64,000 nt of DNA from Diphasiastrum complanatum (lineage: Eukaryota > Streptophyta > Lycopodiopsida > Lycopodiales > Lycopodiaceae), in NCBI GenBank assembly GCA_029204225.1, contig CM055098.1:5201246-5265245 (forward strand), in the 5' to 3' direction. This document shows positions 1 through 14,412 of the stretch, piece after piece (the first letter of the stretch is position 1; each line of letters starts with the position of its first letter). The notes beneath the pieces were generated by a model. The model ran no database searches. It saw nothing but the letters and a program-made list of their open reading frames with translations, and was not told where the DNA came from. The translations under genes and the position numbers were made by a program.

Positions 1-195
1 GCACATACAAAGAAAAGGTGAATGAATCGCGACACTATATTCTTACACAGGTCATGGTGACAGGCGAAAAGGGGGTCACTACCTTACTGAATGCCAAAGG
101 TGCCCTAACAGATAAGGCACCTGTAAATCTTATCCTAAGGCCATTCATAAGAGTGACGCACTTTTGCATCAACACCAACGTTCACTTCAGTGCTG
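1..195. other. Unassigned left edge
   Basis: No gene or known repeat is recognised here. Homology to the copia LTR that follows becomes clear only near position 196, so this may be flanking DNA or a diverged outer part of that LTR. Confidence 0.3.
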
Positions 196-937
196 GCTGA
201 CATCGCACCCTTTTTTATGTTCACCCCATGCAGTTGCGCTAACAAATTGGACAATGATTGCAGCCACCCACGATCTCCTACAAACAACACGTCCACTCTG
301 TACTTTCGCATCTGCACACTTGTAATATTATGTATATATATTGGATACCATCTGCGTATTCTAGGATGATGAATTCTAATGAAGCAAAATAAGTCTAAAA
401 CAAGTGAAGGAGGTTTCATTCCTCATTACAGACTTAAATAAGCTTTGTAGGACACGCGGTTTTGTCCGTTATAGTCTTGTGCTCTACCGCATTATTGACT
501 TGTATACTTGATATACTTAATATGACACAGTTCATTTGTTCTGCATTTTAGATCTGTCAATATTGCTATGCTTATTCTTCATTCTGTCTGATCTTTCTTG
601 TTGCTCTTTCTGCTAATAGACGATTAACTTTTAGTCTTGTCTTTTGCGACAAATTATCAGTTGAGCACAGTCTAGCTCTTCGCGAATCATTCGCGACAGA
701 TAATTTGTCTTGCAATTCGCGACAAATTATTCATCTAGCGCTTCATCCATTTAAATGTTTGGCTACATAATCTAAATTGACTGTGATTTCTATCACTAAA
801 GTTTTGCTCATTCTGATAGGCGTAGTCATGCTTCAGGAGAGAGTCATTTAACTCATTCTGCTGCGCATGAACATTTCTATTTCGAGTTCGTTTATTGTTC
901 GTGTTCGTCATTTATTCTTCCTCCCTCTCTCCCAACA
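196..937 (+). repeat. Partial 5' LTR of the truncated copia element
   Basis: Matches most of the 1.05-kb LTR at 22351-23404. It includes the CAGCCACCCA block and the distinctive direct motifs around GCGACAAATTAT, and ends CCAACA just before the primer-binding site. The outer start is missing or diverged. Confidence 0.8.
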
Positions 938-2486
938 TGGTATTAGAGCAATCTCTATAGCTTGATTAGCTCCCATAGTACAAGACTCTACTAGCTGATA
1001 GAGTAATTGTTTTCTTGTTCTGTATTTTTCAGTATCAGATTTTCATTCTTAAGTCATTGATAATTTCTCCTATCAATTAGACTAATTCTTCCACATGGAT
1101 TCCCAAGGGAAAGCCAGTCCTCTCATGGACAAGCTTGATGGAGCCAATTACCATCTGTGAAAAATTTAAGATGAAGACTGTACTAATGGCAAAAGAATTG
1201 TACGATGTTGTTACAGGTGCAAAAGGGAAACTTGAAGCGGACGATGCGGCAATCGCCAGATGGAAGCTGAAGGATGGAAAATCTTTTGTGCTGATCATCC
1301 TCAACATTATGGATACACAGATCGGCCATGTATCTGAGGCTCAAACATCGAAATAAGTCTGGGACATCTTGAGCACGCTATACGAAGTGTGAGATGTAGC
1401 TTCTAAGCTACATCTCAAGAAGAAATTCTACTCCCTCAAGATGACGAATGGTAATTCTCTACAGAATCACATTAATCAATTCAAGAACCTACTAAGGCAA
1501 ATGGCTGCTGTCGGATCTGTCATAGACAATCAAGACGCAGTGATGCAACTGCCTACAAGCTTGTCAATTTCTTACGACAGTTGGGTGATGATCATCACGA
1601 CTCGTCCAGAGTTGACTCTTTCGAGTCATCACTATGTTGTTGCAAGAAGACACGCGAAGGACGGAAGCCTCAAGTTCCTCAGCTGATTCTCACGTCTTGT
1701 ACACCAACAAGGGCACAACAAAGCAGAAGAAGAAGAAAGGCCCGAAGCTATCAAAGCCAAACCAAAAACCAGCTCAGCACAAGGAACAATCGAATCCACA
1801 GACAAAGAAAAAGTTGTTCTGTAGATACTGCAAACGAAACAACCACAAAATACAAGACTGCCGAATACTTCAAGCAAAAAACAACAGCAAAGGGCAGTCG
1901 AATCAAGTGGCAAATGCAGCTGCATAAGCTCCACAGCCTATTCAAGAAACGGATCATGATGTCTTCATGACTAACCATCAAGGAGCATCTGGCGACAGTT
2001 CTTGGTTCCTCGATTCCGGAGCCACTCAGCACATGACTAGCCTGATTGGCTGTTTCGAGTCCTATGCACCTTACAGTACCCAAAAATTCGTTCACTTTGG
2101 TGACAATGGCACACAAGCTATTGAAGGTGAAGGAACAGTAAGATTATGCTTTGCAAATGATCAATCTAAGCTACTCTCCAAATTTTTGTAAGTAGCTAAG
2201 TTATTCACGAATCTGCTCTCTGTAGGCATAATCACAGATCTAGGACACAGAGTAGAGTTCGAATGTGATCAATGTAAAGTATTTGATAGGACAGGCAAGA
2301 TCCTAACACTTGGAAAGAGGCATGGATACTTGTATAAATTCAGTCATTGCTCTTATGCCTCTAGTCAGGCTCTCAGTACTCCAATTCAATCAAATAAAGG
2401 TTTACTTTGGCATTATAGACTTGGTCATTTAAATTATGCTGATGTACAACGAATGTCTAGACAATCTATTGTTCTTGATCTCGCTG
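196..2486 (+). mobile_element. Truncated Ty1/copia retrotransposon (same family as the element at 22351)
   Basis: A fossil copia element in plus orientation. It starts with a partial LTR (about 196-937, ending in CCAACA). A primer-binding site resembling the initiator-methionine tRNA complement follows at 938. Coding remnants in order are: a UBN2-type gag (about 1090-1930) with a CCHC knuckle of the form CRYCKRNNHKIQDC, an aspartic protease with DSGATQHM near 2015, and a GAG-pre-integrase segment with LLWHYRLGHLNYADV near 2400. Similarity to the more complete copy at 22351-32415 runs throughout and stops abruptly near 2486, where unrelated sequence begins, so integrase, reverse transcriptase and the 3' LTR are absent. 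The element is broken, with several breaks, and appears older than the 22351 copy. Confidence 0.85.
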
Positions 2487-2811
2487 TACTGTGGGTCCTA
2501 TCAGCGGATAAGAATCAGTTGGCCTCGCCACGAGGCAAGTTGACGGGACACGCGTCCCGCCAATGGCAACCTAGGTCATGCATGGGTTGCTTGAGTGAAC
2601 AACTATATGTACAATGTAATTTCATTTTGAGAAATACAGTTGCTATGTGAGCTTGCTGTGGAGAGTGTTTTCTCTCTGTGTTATTGTGTAACATGATCTA
2701 TGTTCCTGTGCAAAGCAAATTCTAAGTCTCTCTACCTCCCTTCTCTCTCTATTGCTATGCAGGTGCGCACGGGCTGCTCCCAGTGAACGGACCCCTATAC
2801 TACAACCTACA
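2487..2811. repeat. LTR-like remnant of a different retroelement
   Basis: Sequence unlike both neighbours begins abruptly at about 2487. It contains an AATGTAATTTCATTTTGAG stretch and a CT-rich tail typical of the R/U5 part of plant copia LTRs, and ends near ACTACA. No matching second LTR or target duplication was found, so both boundaries and class are tentative. Confidence 0.35.
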
Positions 2812-3000
2812 TCCATAGCTTTCATCCAAAGATCCGAATCGGCCTGTGTGAGTACTTCTTCAACTATGGTTGGCTCTTGTGAAAGATAGTAAGCATACTC
2901 ATCAGTGAATCTTATAGGCTGGATTCGAACTCTCCATGATCTTTTGGGAGGCACTACTGGCTGCAAAAAAGAGTGTAATTTTTTGGTAAGCTTTTTGTGG
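2812..3000 (-). mobile_element. Short copia pol fragment, reversed
   Basis: On the minus strand this reads as the segment just before copia reverse transcriptase: a basic linker, then YLSQEPTIVEEVLTQADSDLW. This parallels EPTTVKEALRQPDSDLW of the element at 22351-32415. Only this small piece survives. It is opposite in orientation to the copia element at 196-2486, so it comes from a separate insertion or a rearrangement. Confidence 0.65.
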
Positions 3001-3676
3001 CGAGCTTTTCTGGGTGAGCTTTTGAAGGTGAGCTTTTTTGTGTTCAAGCGAGCTTTTTCCAGTACTGCTTTTTACCCAAAAGAATATACAAGTAAGACTA
3101 TTGTTTTTCACTGTCTCCACACAATATTGCATAGCCATTTAACCTTAATGTTGTGGATAGTACTATATGATTATATCAAATGACTCATGTTGTGGATCAA
3201 TCTCTGAGCTATTATGTTGGTACATTGGAGTTGCTTAGTTGGTTGTCTGGTTGTTGCTTACAACATCTTGCAATTATTTCAAAATGTCACCCATTACAAT
3301 AGCCATTAACATTGTAAAAAACATGACATATAAGTTAAACTACCAATACAACAATCATGGGTCCAAGTGAACAACCCACCGTCACCTTTGCATATGTTTA
3401 CAAGAAATGATTGTTGGCAATACAAAACAACTACGCAATAGGGAGAAAGTACAATTCCATACTAACTAGACTTGACAACTCGAATAATAAAAGCACTCCA
3501 TAGGGGCGATAGACATACTATTGAACGGACTATGCAAGCTATCTAATGGAAACAAATTTGCCAAACATTCATATGCATAATGACAAATGTTTTTTCCATT
3601 TCAATCCTACTCACATATTGTAATGTGGCTATTCCATTTTGCCATTTGCCCCATCTAAAAACAATAACTACTTTAT
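3001..3676. other. Gene-free stretch with a GAGCTTTT-type short repeat
   Basis: Between about 2985 and 3060 the octamer GAGCTTTT or a close variant recurs five times at irregular 15-20 base spacing. The remainder is AT-rich and shows nothing recognisable. Confidence 0.4.
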
Positions 3677-4659
3677 TCAAGGATAAGTTCTCCCGCAAGT
3701 GAGAGCTTGAAAGTCCTCAGCTTCACTCAGACTGGCTTGATGAATAAACATGTTGCTTAGTTGATCGAATCCCAAAATCCTCAAAAATAGAAATATATAT
3801 GCTTGCAGGAAATATATGGCTTTCTTCCAGCCACTCATTTTTGGAAGTCTGGACAAGTACAAGATGGATTGGCATGTATATGGACATCATAACAAATCCT
3901 TGTTTTCAAAGAAGACTCGGTCTCGATTTCAAAAATCTCATGTTGTGACTGCATTACTACTTTCTCTGTTAGCACGAAAGCATTTAAGGTTAGGGCTTTT
4001 TCTATACATGCTTGTGCCATTTTTGATACTTTTGTCCTATGCCTTGGTCGTTTGTTGTCACGGGTATTGGAGTGATCTGCTTTGTTGTGGCCTACCCCTT
4101 GTTTGGGGCCAGAAACATCGGCAACATTACTCACACTAGTAGCCTTCGCTTCCAACTGAAATCCTGCTGCAGTCAACGTGTCCACCTCTGATTGCACCAA
4201 TTTTGTTCCTTCAGCGACAAGCCAGATGCTTGGCAGTCTTGTTGGTGTTGGATTGATGTTCTTCTCTGGGTTCCAAGTATGGGTGCAATCACTATTGCAA
4301 AACGACATCATTTGCTGGGACTTCCCGTTTGGATGGCTTCTTGTAGAAAAAAAACATGGGGCAGAAGTGCCTTTCGATGAATTTGTTATTGCATGATTGC
4401 ATTTTTCACTCTTTGGGATCCATCCCAGGCACTTCACACGATTACCAATATTAGGTCTCCTAATTGCCCAAAATATGTCATGTACTATGCGTTCCACCAC
4501 CTCTTGCTTGTCCTGGAAAGCAGAGTCACCCGTTTGAGAAAGAGCCCCTGAGGTTTGAGGTACCTTTGTACCTTGTCCAGGTGCACTTCCATCTACTTGA
4601 AAGATAATTTTTTTAGGGCGGCCATGCCAAATGTGATTGGTGTGTCCATAGTGTAACAC
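3677..4659 (-). pseudogene. SWIM zinc-finger protein remnant
   Basis: A minus-strand open segment of about 275 codons (4659-3835) ends in ICYDVHIHANPSCTCPDFQK, which resembles the start of a SWIM zinc finger (CxC...CxH). An overlapping frame then continues with FLRILGFDQLSNMFIHQAS, like the region after the finger in plant SWIM proteins. The expected second Cys-x-His pair is not visible: LQAY stands roughly where CKH would be. The upstream part is low complexity (Thr/Ser/Lys rich) and is not recognised. The change of frame and missing ligands suggest a decayed gene or captured gene fragment. A MULE/FAR1-type transposase is the alternative, because those also carry SWIM fingers. No DDE or FAR1 domain is seen, so the family is uncertain. 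Confidence 0.45.
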
Positions 4660-4990
4660 TTGGGTGAAGATGTACTGGGTTCCGGATCTGATTCATATTG
4701 ACATGCCTGGCAGTCAATAGTTGCTAACGCATCCGTCCATCTTACGACATGTGTCTCTGAATCATAGTGACCTCCCTTGGCTGGCCTTGGGCGATCAATC
4801 GTGTGATCTATTGTAGATGATCCGTCATCAGCTTTGGGTGCAATAGGTTTCATCGCCCATGTGGTTGGATCAACCTTTACGGCCTGTTCTCTATTCTCGA
4901 AGGTGAGTTTTCTCGTACCCCAGTTGTGTACTACTTGCGCAGGCCTCACCCATGGTCTTCCCAGTAAAACACGATATGCAGATGGAGATG
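4640..4990 (-). mobile_element. Ty3/gypsy-like retropepsin fragment
   Basis: The minus strand reads AYRVLLGRPWVRPAQVVHNW near 4985-4925, the typical C-terminal end of a gypsy-type aspartic protease (LLGRPW followed by a His-Asn-Trp block). The downstream residues are not recognised. Only this fragment survives. It lies directly upstream, in the same orientation, of the SWIM-like remnant, so the two may have been moved or transcribed together; this is inference. Confidence 0.5.
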
Positions 4991-5039
4991 ATTTTGTAAG
5001 TGCAAATAAAAAATCTTTATCTAATTATTGTTGTTGATA

Positions 5040-6120
5040 ATGATGTCATGCATATTGTGCAAGTTGAGATGCAAGAAAAAGATACTGCAAGAAAAAAGGA
5101 CGCTGTAAAGTTTTTGCTATTTATGACTTGCATATGAAAGTGCATCCAAAGAATGCCACATGCATGCAAGGAAAAAGAGAGGGACATGACCTTTTTGCTA
5201 TTATGATTTGCACATAGAGGTGCATATAATGGCCTGATTCTTGCAATGAAGTCCTTAGCAATGTGGCAAAGCTTTTTGTGCACACATATCTTTATAATTT
5301 AGAACATTAAGCACATAGTATTACCTTTTGCAAAACAGTGCCAACAAAGATTGCTTTTTCGAAGATTTAAAGATTAAAAAAAATTCATTTTAATGCTTAA
5401 ACTCATATGAGAGTGACACCTTATTAGGATAGTTTTGCACCACATGCATGACAAGTCCCAAATCTAGTGGTTAGGGAGGAAAAATGGGTCTTCAACCTTT
5501 TTAGACTTACATTGAGTTGCCACCATGTAGCAGATGAGGTGGCATGAGACCCTTGCCATGTAGGGACAACTCAAGCCCAAGTTCTGGACTTCGGGACATT
5601 GCCTAGCATGTTGAGTTGCCACGACCAAAGGTATGAGAAGGATTTAAACAAGCCAATCAAATCGTAAACTTCCATTTAGTACTTACGAGCCAAGTTTAAA
5701 AGGTGTGATCCATTGCTTGTCAACTCGCTTGTGAAGGCTCAAAAGATAAGGGGCAAGTGAAAGGGTCAAGCAAAAGAACTTGCAAAGACCATCACCATTC
5801 CTTTCCAACCATAGTGGTAAACCTAATAATGTCAACTCCATTTTAAGGCTATGTACTAGGTATCCGTCATCCAAAGACGGGCTACTTGCTGTAGCACCCC
5901 GTCATCCAGAGAGGGTGATTACATGCTGTACCCCATCATTGGATGGCAAATACCATATGTAACGGTTATAGATCTATTTACATTGTGGAAATTGAAAAGA
6001 CTTCACAAGGCCTTGAGCCATAATTGAAAAGACTTTACAAGGCCTTGCTATGGCTCAAAACTAGGCCGCCCTTGGCCAATCGAGTGATGCCACATCTAAG
6101 TTTTTCCCCTTCAAAACTTC
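5040..6120. other. Gene-free stretch with small local repeats
   Basis: No convincing coding sequence. About 5868-5950 contains an imperfect tandem repeat based on CCGTCATCCA followed by a CTGTACC-type tail. About 5985-6060 contains two copies of a GAAAAGACTT-CACAAGGCCTTG block with a TTGAGCCATA / TATGGCTCAA inverted pair. The rest appears ordinary AT-rich intergenic DNA. Confidence 0.4.
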
Positions 6121-8903
<2,783 letters not shown>

Positions 8904-9119
8904 AAAGCATGTTAGTAAAAGGAGTTTTTTCTTATAGAGATGTGATACTCGTTTTATGTTTTATGTTTGAAAGATTTGATGCTAATCAGTGCATCAATTC
9001 TTTATACCAATTTATGAGGTTCTTGACTATCGGCGGTGATGTTGACGTGGTCAGTATGCCCCTTGTAAGGTGGTAATCCGATGAATGAGTTCTATGTTAC
9101 TTTTTGCAACAAATGATTT
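8904..9119 (+). other. RPL3 3' untranslated region and near flank
   Basis: T-rich sequence directly after the RPL3 stop, with TTTTATGTTTTATG at about 8953. It is a plausible 3' UTR, but no unambiguous AATAAA signal is present and the end was not located. Confidence 0.4.
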
Positions 9120-9128
9120 ATTCGTATC

Positions 9129-9816
9129 ATAGTTGTGTCGAATCGCGATTCATTGAAAGAACCGCGATTCGAAAGACCTTTTCGAAAAGGTCCGGTTCGA
9201 ACCGTTTTTGACTGTTCGAACCGTTTAAAAAAAAAAAAAAAAACTCGTCACCTCCTCGCGACCCCTGCTCCTCGCGACCTCCTGCAGCCTGCTCGTTACC
9301 TCCCCCTGGGCCCTGAAGCTTCCCAGATTTCCGCGCCTGAGAGAGAGAGAGATCCGAGACACTGGACAGAATATAGATCCGCGAGTCTGGAGAGAAATCC
9401 GAGAGAGAGAGAGACGGGTGGAGTTGTGTGAGAGGGGTGGAATTGTGTGTCATGTGTGGCTGTTCAGTGTGTGTGTTCAGTGTGTGTGACTGTTGACAAA
9501 TGTGTGTGTGTGTGTGTTAAATGTTTGACAATGTGTGTGGGTGTGTGTTTTTGTGTGTGTGTGTGTGTGTTTTATCATTTTCGTGAAATTCGAATCATTG
9601 AACATTTGCTAATTTACCACTAAATAACCATGCACATGGTACATTGGAATATGACATATGTAATATGTAATATGTATGTTGTGACATTAATGTTTTAAAA
9701 AAAAAACCCTAAAACCGATTCGCCGGTTCGAACCTGGAGAAGTTGATTCTTTCCCGATTCAAACTCGATTCAAACACGATTCGAAAAGGCGATTCAAAAG
9801 GTACCCTCAAACATTG
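9129..9816. mobile_element. Candidate non-autonomous DNA transposon (MITE-like)
   Basis: The 688-bp segment is flanked by a perfect 9-bp direct repeat ATTCGTATC (9120-9128 and 9817-9825), which fits a target-site duplication. Both ends are dense in CGATTCGAA / GGTTCGAACC motifs: five or more on the left at 9138-9225 and on the right at 9714-9800, some in opposing orientation. The middle carries an A-run, GA-rich tracts and (TG)n runs (about 9470-9571). It has no coding capacity. Nine bases would fit a Mutator-type element and eight a hAT-type one; extreme terminal inverted repeats are weak, so the superfamily is open. Confidence 0.5.
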
Positions 9817-9825
9817 ATTCGTATC

Positions 9826-12240
9826 TTAATTGACCCAATTTGGGTCGTTTTTGTATTTGCATGCCAATTATCAAAGTCCAAATGTAACGTCATGTTAAAT
9901 TATTTGGACTTTATTGTATTTGCATAATGCTGCCTTAACTGTTGGTCCTTTCAATAGTTTTTGTCATTAGTTGTTACTGAAATCTTAGGGCTATGATAAC
10001 TTTTTGATTTTGGATCGGTATGTAAACAGGGTATCATGCAATAATAGGGGCCTATCAGAAACAAGTTCTGCTGATGAATATTGACCTTGATTCTTGATCC
10101 TGGAATTTCTTGTAGTAGAATGAATATGTCTGCAATCAAGGTATCTTTTCTTTATCAGACTTTTGTGTTTTTCTGAATCCTTTGGTTTTTTCTGAGGACA
10201 TAAATATAAAGATTAGAATAGAGAGTACTCTGAATCTTATGTATGGGTACAGTTGAGCACGTATGTACAAGAAATTTAAACCTAGTAGGGCTAATATGGT
10301 CTCCTTGTTAGCAATTTTTTAGGCTAATAACTTCCCTGCTCAAAGGACCAAATGTTCTTTTTGGATGTCACTTTTGACATAATCAAAAGATACAAATGCT
10401 GAAAAATGTGGACGGTTGATATTGCATCAGAAAGCTTTTTTTAGCCACTTTCTTCCAGCATTAGTAGCCTTCCATCCATTCCACTTCAGCATGAGATCGA
10501 CCAAACTATGCTTTGAGTCTGTTTTTCTTCAGCTCGCATACATGGAATTAATCAAAGTCGTGGCTGTTCCTCATATCTTCTATTGATGCTACATGTATTA
10601 ACAGCTGCTGTATCTCAACTTTCACTATGAAATGATAAAAACTATCAGCAAACTTTTTTTACAGCCGTAGATATAAATGGTAATTGATCAGCAATTATTG
10701 ATATCAGTCCTAATTCAATCTTATGCAACATGTGTCCATGTGTCAAGACAATGAGGAGACTTAAATGTTGCAGATAAGCATGTTGGAATCGTGAACTTGT
10801 GATCTTCAATTGCGGAGGTGTTTTTTTCAAGTCGTACTTATGGTCCTTCAGTGACTTTTTCTGAGTAACTTTTGCCACACCTTACTCCAATGACTTGCAT
10901 GCACTTTTTCTTCGTAGTTGTGTGAATGTAGAAAGGGGTTTTACACTTTGTTGTCACCATTGATTTGGACAAGATTACCTTTATCTGCTTAGTATCATCA
11001 TTCTTGTAAATGTGTTATTCTGCTATTGAAATTTTGTATTGTAGCAAGTTAAGATCGTTCTTATGACCTTTGGTGTGAGTGATGAGCTTTGTTTGATGGT
11101 CCTGCTATTCTCTTTAATGCATAGAGGATAATAGGTTGCTATGTGGTGGCATGCATTTGGCGACCTCTCAGTTGGTGATGTCATCACTGGCTTATGTGCT
11201 TGTTAAGGCAGTTTAATACTGGGTGGAAACACTTTTACCTCATTCAAGGCAGATATTTTTTTGGTCAAGTTTCTTTCAGCCATGGTGGTATGCATGCTTG
11301 GACTTTATAATCTAGCTGAGAAACTTGAGCTTTCAAGCTTTTATGAGCTTTTGATGCTGATAAACATTTATCGAGCATTAGACTGTTGTCGATTGCACAT
11401 CTCTATGAGCATTAGCCATCTACAAATTATTGTAGATTTACCTTTTTGCTATTTCTATCATTGTTGTGGTGGCTATTGTCTCGGACATGATCCAATTGCT
11501 GCTGTGCGCTGTACTTTGCCGTACTTTACTTATTTTGTCTTTTGATTGCTTTGATTGGATCACTTACCTATTGAGCCATCAAGGTGTCATTATCATACCA
11601 AGAAGCATCAAAATTGCATTTGCTGAGACACAGATAATTTGCCATTGTGGTGCATAGTAATCTACATATCACATAGTAGTCATGGAATGATGATCTCGAC
11701 AAAGAATGATCAAATTGAAAGTGATTGTTTAGGATTTCCCCACCAGTTAAGTTTTCCTAACACTTATGCAAAGAGCCAAATTGACCTCAGGTCATCATTT
11801 TTTATGCCAAGTCATTTGTCGCATGGGAGCATTTATTTTTCTATGTGAAATGGGAAAATGGCCTTCCTATTTTCTCTCTAATGAATGATGAGTTTTTTCA
11901 TAAATAGACATGCCCTAGGACCATGTGTGAAAACACCTAAATTGATTTGGTGCAATGACCGTGAAACATAAATAGTATTATTTAATATTCGAAGTTTTAA
12001 GAGAAGCCAAAAATCTTCAATGGAAGGGATGATGGTAAATTGGTCTTCACTTACACAAGTCATATGCACCTACAAGTTTGTTGAACCACTATAGAGAAAT
12101 GGTGTGGTAAGTGAGGTTTTTAGAGCGTTGTTGGAAGGTTTTGAAAGCTTGTGATACACACGTACTTTTGTGATAGCTAGTTTGTTGCTTTGAAATAAAA
12201 GTTTTTTGTTTTAATATTCCATAAAACAACCAAACATATT
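9826..12240. other. Gene-free AT-rich intergenic stretch
   Basis: No open reading frame with recognisable domains, no RNA gene and no structured repeat was seen over about 2.4 kb. Confidence 0.45.
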
Positions 12241-12249
12241 AGTGATAAT

Positions 12250-13670
12250 TTGTTCATGAATCAATGTTACAAATCTATCTTAGCCCGATCCTCTATGAAA
12301 GCTTGGGACATTCTGAGCACGATTTACAGAGTGAGGGACATCGCTTCGAAATTGCATCTGAGAAGAAAATTCTTTTTACTCAGAATGTCAGAAGACGATT
12401 CTATTCAAAGTCATAGAAATCAATTTAAGACTTTGCTTGAGCATATGGCAGCCATAGGCTCAATGATCAAAGATTTGGATGATGTCATGACCTTACTATC
12501 TAGCCTATCGTCCTCACATGAAAACTGGGTGATGGTCATTTCGACTCACTTAGAATTTTTTTTCCAGAGTCATAACCATGTTGATGCAGGAGGAGAATCG
12601 AAGAAATGCCACATCTTTGTCCTCCATCAAAGACTCGCAAGCTCTTTTCTCCAAGAAAGGCTCGAAGAAGCAACATGAGAAGAAGAAGAAGGTAATCAAA
12701 CAACTTGATACAAATAAAAAACAGTCATAGAAGCAAAGCACAAATCAACAATATGCTTCGAACAAAATGAAGATGTTTTGTAAATGCTATAAAAGGATGA
12801 ATCAAGAGATCCAGGACTACCGAATCCTCAAGTTCAACAACAACAACAAGAAGAAGCAATTAGACCATCAAGCCAATGCAATAACCGAAATAGAACCTCA
12901 AAGATGGCGATGAGCAGAATGCATACATGGTGAACCATCACCATGTTGATCAACATGAGGAATAGTTCCTCGATTTCGGAGCGAGACAACACATGACAAG
13001 CCATGAAGAATAGTTCATCGATTATTCGGCCTACAATACAAACAAATTTGTTCACCTTGGAGACGACAGCTCAGACATGATTGAAGGTGAAGGTACTGTT
13101 AGACTGAATTTTCAATGTGGATAATTGAAGCTCATACCAAAAGTATTGTATTTTCTGAATCTAACGACAAATCTATTTTTTGTTAGCAGAATTACTGATT
13201 TAGGACATAAGGTAGAGTTCAAATTAGATTCATGCAAAATTTTTGATAAATTAAAGAAAGTCCTTGCACTTGGAAAAAGACAAGGATATCATTGTTATTC
13301 TACGACTGATCGTAGAATAATAATGATTGACGATTGTCAAATTTTATTACATTCATTGACGATTATTTGAGAAGGGCTGTTGTATATTATATGAAGCACA
13401 AATATGATTTATCTTCTAGATTTATCTTTCTGCTCAATAATAGTCCGATATCCTGGAATAGTCGAAAGCATACCTCCATTGTAATGTCTTTGACAGAGTT
13501 TGAGTACATTGCAACTTTGTAGGCTACCAAAGAGGCAGTCTGGTTGAGAAACTTATTGTTTGACATTGGCCTCAAACAATCTGCTCCGATAGTTATGCAG
13601 TGCGATAATCAAAGTGCTATTGCATTATTGATCAATGTTAGTACTTGTGCCAATGATACCTCATGCATCA
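12250..13670 (+). mobile_element. Internally shortened Ty1/copia remnant
   Basis: The plus strand shows a gag remnant (about 12290-12580, similar to the gag of the 22351 element), a weak CCHC knuckle near 12776, a protease-like region near 12960-13130, and ITDLGHKVEFKLDSCKIFD near 13190. It then goes directly to an RNase H-like end with SPISWNSRKHTS near 13450 and CDNQSAIALL near 13600. Integrase and most of the reverse transcriptase are missing, so this is a large internal deletion derivative. No LTRs are visible at either end. Broken, with many breaks, and older than the 22351 element. Confidence 0.7.
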
Positions 13671-14200
13671 TGTTTTGATCTGCCTAAACATGATGGATCA
13701 AGTGATCATGTATGATATGACCTCCATGTGTATGAGCAAACCTATGAGGTATATCATGAAATCACAATTGAATAAAAGTTGGAACTACTCTAGTATGACT
13801 TTGATTGATACATCCAATGAGTGGGAACACCATAAATGGATCGAATGGGAGGCATTGAAGGAAGCTTTCATCAAATGATTTAAGTCATCCCAATTACTAG
13901 AAAATTGAATAAACTATGAATGAAGAAGGGCAAGAAACAACAAGATTATATCAAGAAAATAAAACCTTTAGAAAATGAGTGAGATCTTGAACTAGCACTC
14001 GACCATGTCATTCTTATTGAATAAACTATGCATGAATAAACTTTCTTATTATTGAATAGATTATGAATGAAGAAGGGTAAGATACTACAAGAATGCATCA
14101 AGAAAATCATATATCTAGAAAATGAGTGAGATCTTGAACTAGCAAGTAAAGACAAACTTTTTATCATCATTGAAAGAGTGTAAAGTTGAGAAGAAGTCCT
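13671..14200 (+). mobile_element. Possible gypsy gag scrap with an internal duplication
   Basis: The plus strand contains WEALKEAFIK near 13850 followed by Lys-rich helical sequence, reminiscent of the gypsy gag core. A block of about 100 bases (about 13905-14000) recurs diverged at about 14055-14145, both ending in GAAAATGAGTGAGATCTTG. The coding resemblance is weak and it is clearly broken. Confidence 0.35.
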
Positions 14201-14258
14201 TTTTATAAGTCATGTGGGAGCTAGCCCAACAATCAATCCACCGTGACTCCCTTGAGTT

Positions 14259-14308
14259 GCTCTTGCTTGTTGGTCCGGAACCATGGTTCCGAACCAACAA
14301 GCAAGAGC
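14259..14308. repeat. Near-perfect 50-bp palindrome
   Basis: The left arm GCTCTTGCTTGTTGGTCCGG is mirrored by CGAACCAACAAGCAAGAGC, centred on GGAACCATGGTTCC, with only a one- to two-base irregularity. GGTTCCGGAAC recurs just after it at 14311-14321. It would form a strong hairpin. The origin is unknown; it could be the fold-back end of a small transposon. Confidence 0.8.
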
Positions 14309-14412
14309 ATGGTTCCGGAACTACAATGCTTCTTAGGCCTACGATAAGAAATCAAATGGAGATATAGAATGCATAATCAAAATGTCCTCCATATGCTTTT
14401 GTTATCAAATAG

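Noticed and set aside
2487-2811. A possible solo LTR
   Set aside because: No convincing target duplication and only weakly complementary ends, so it was listed only as an LTR-like remnant.
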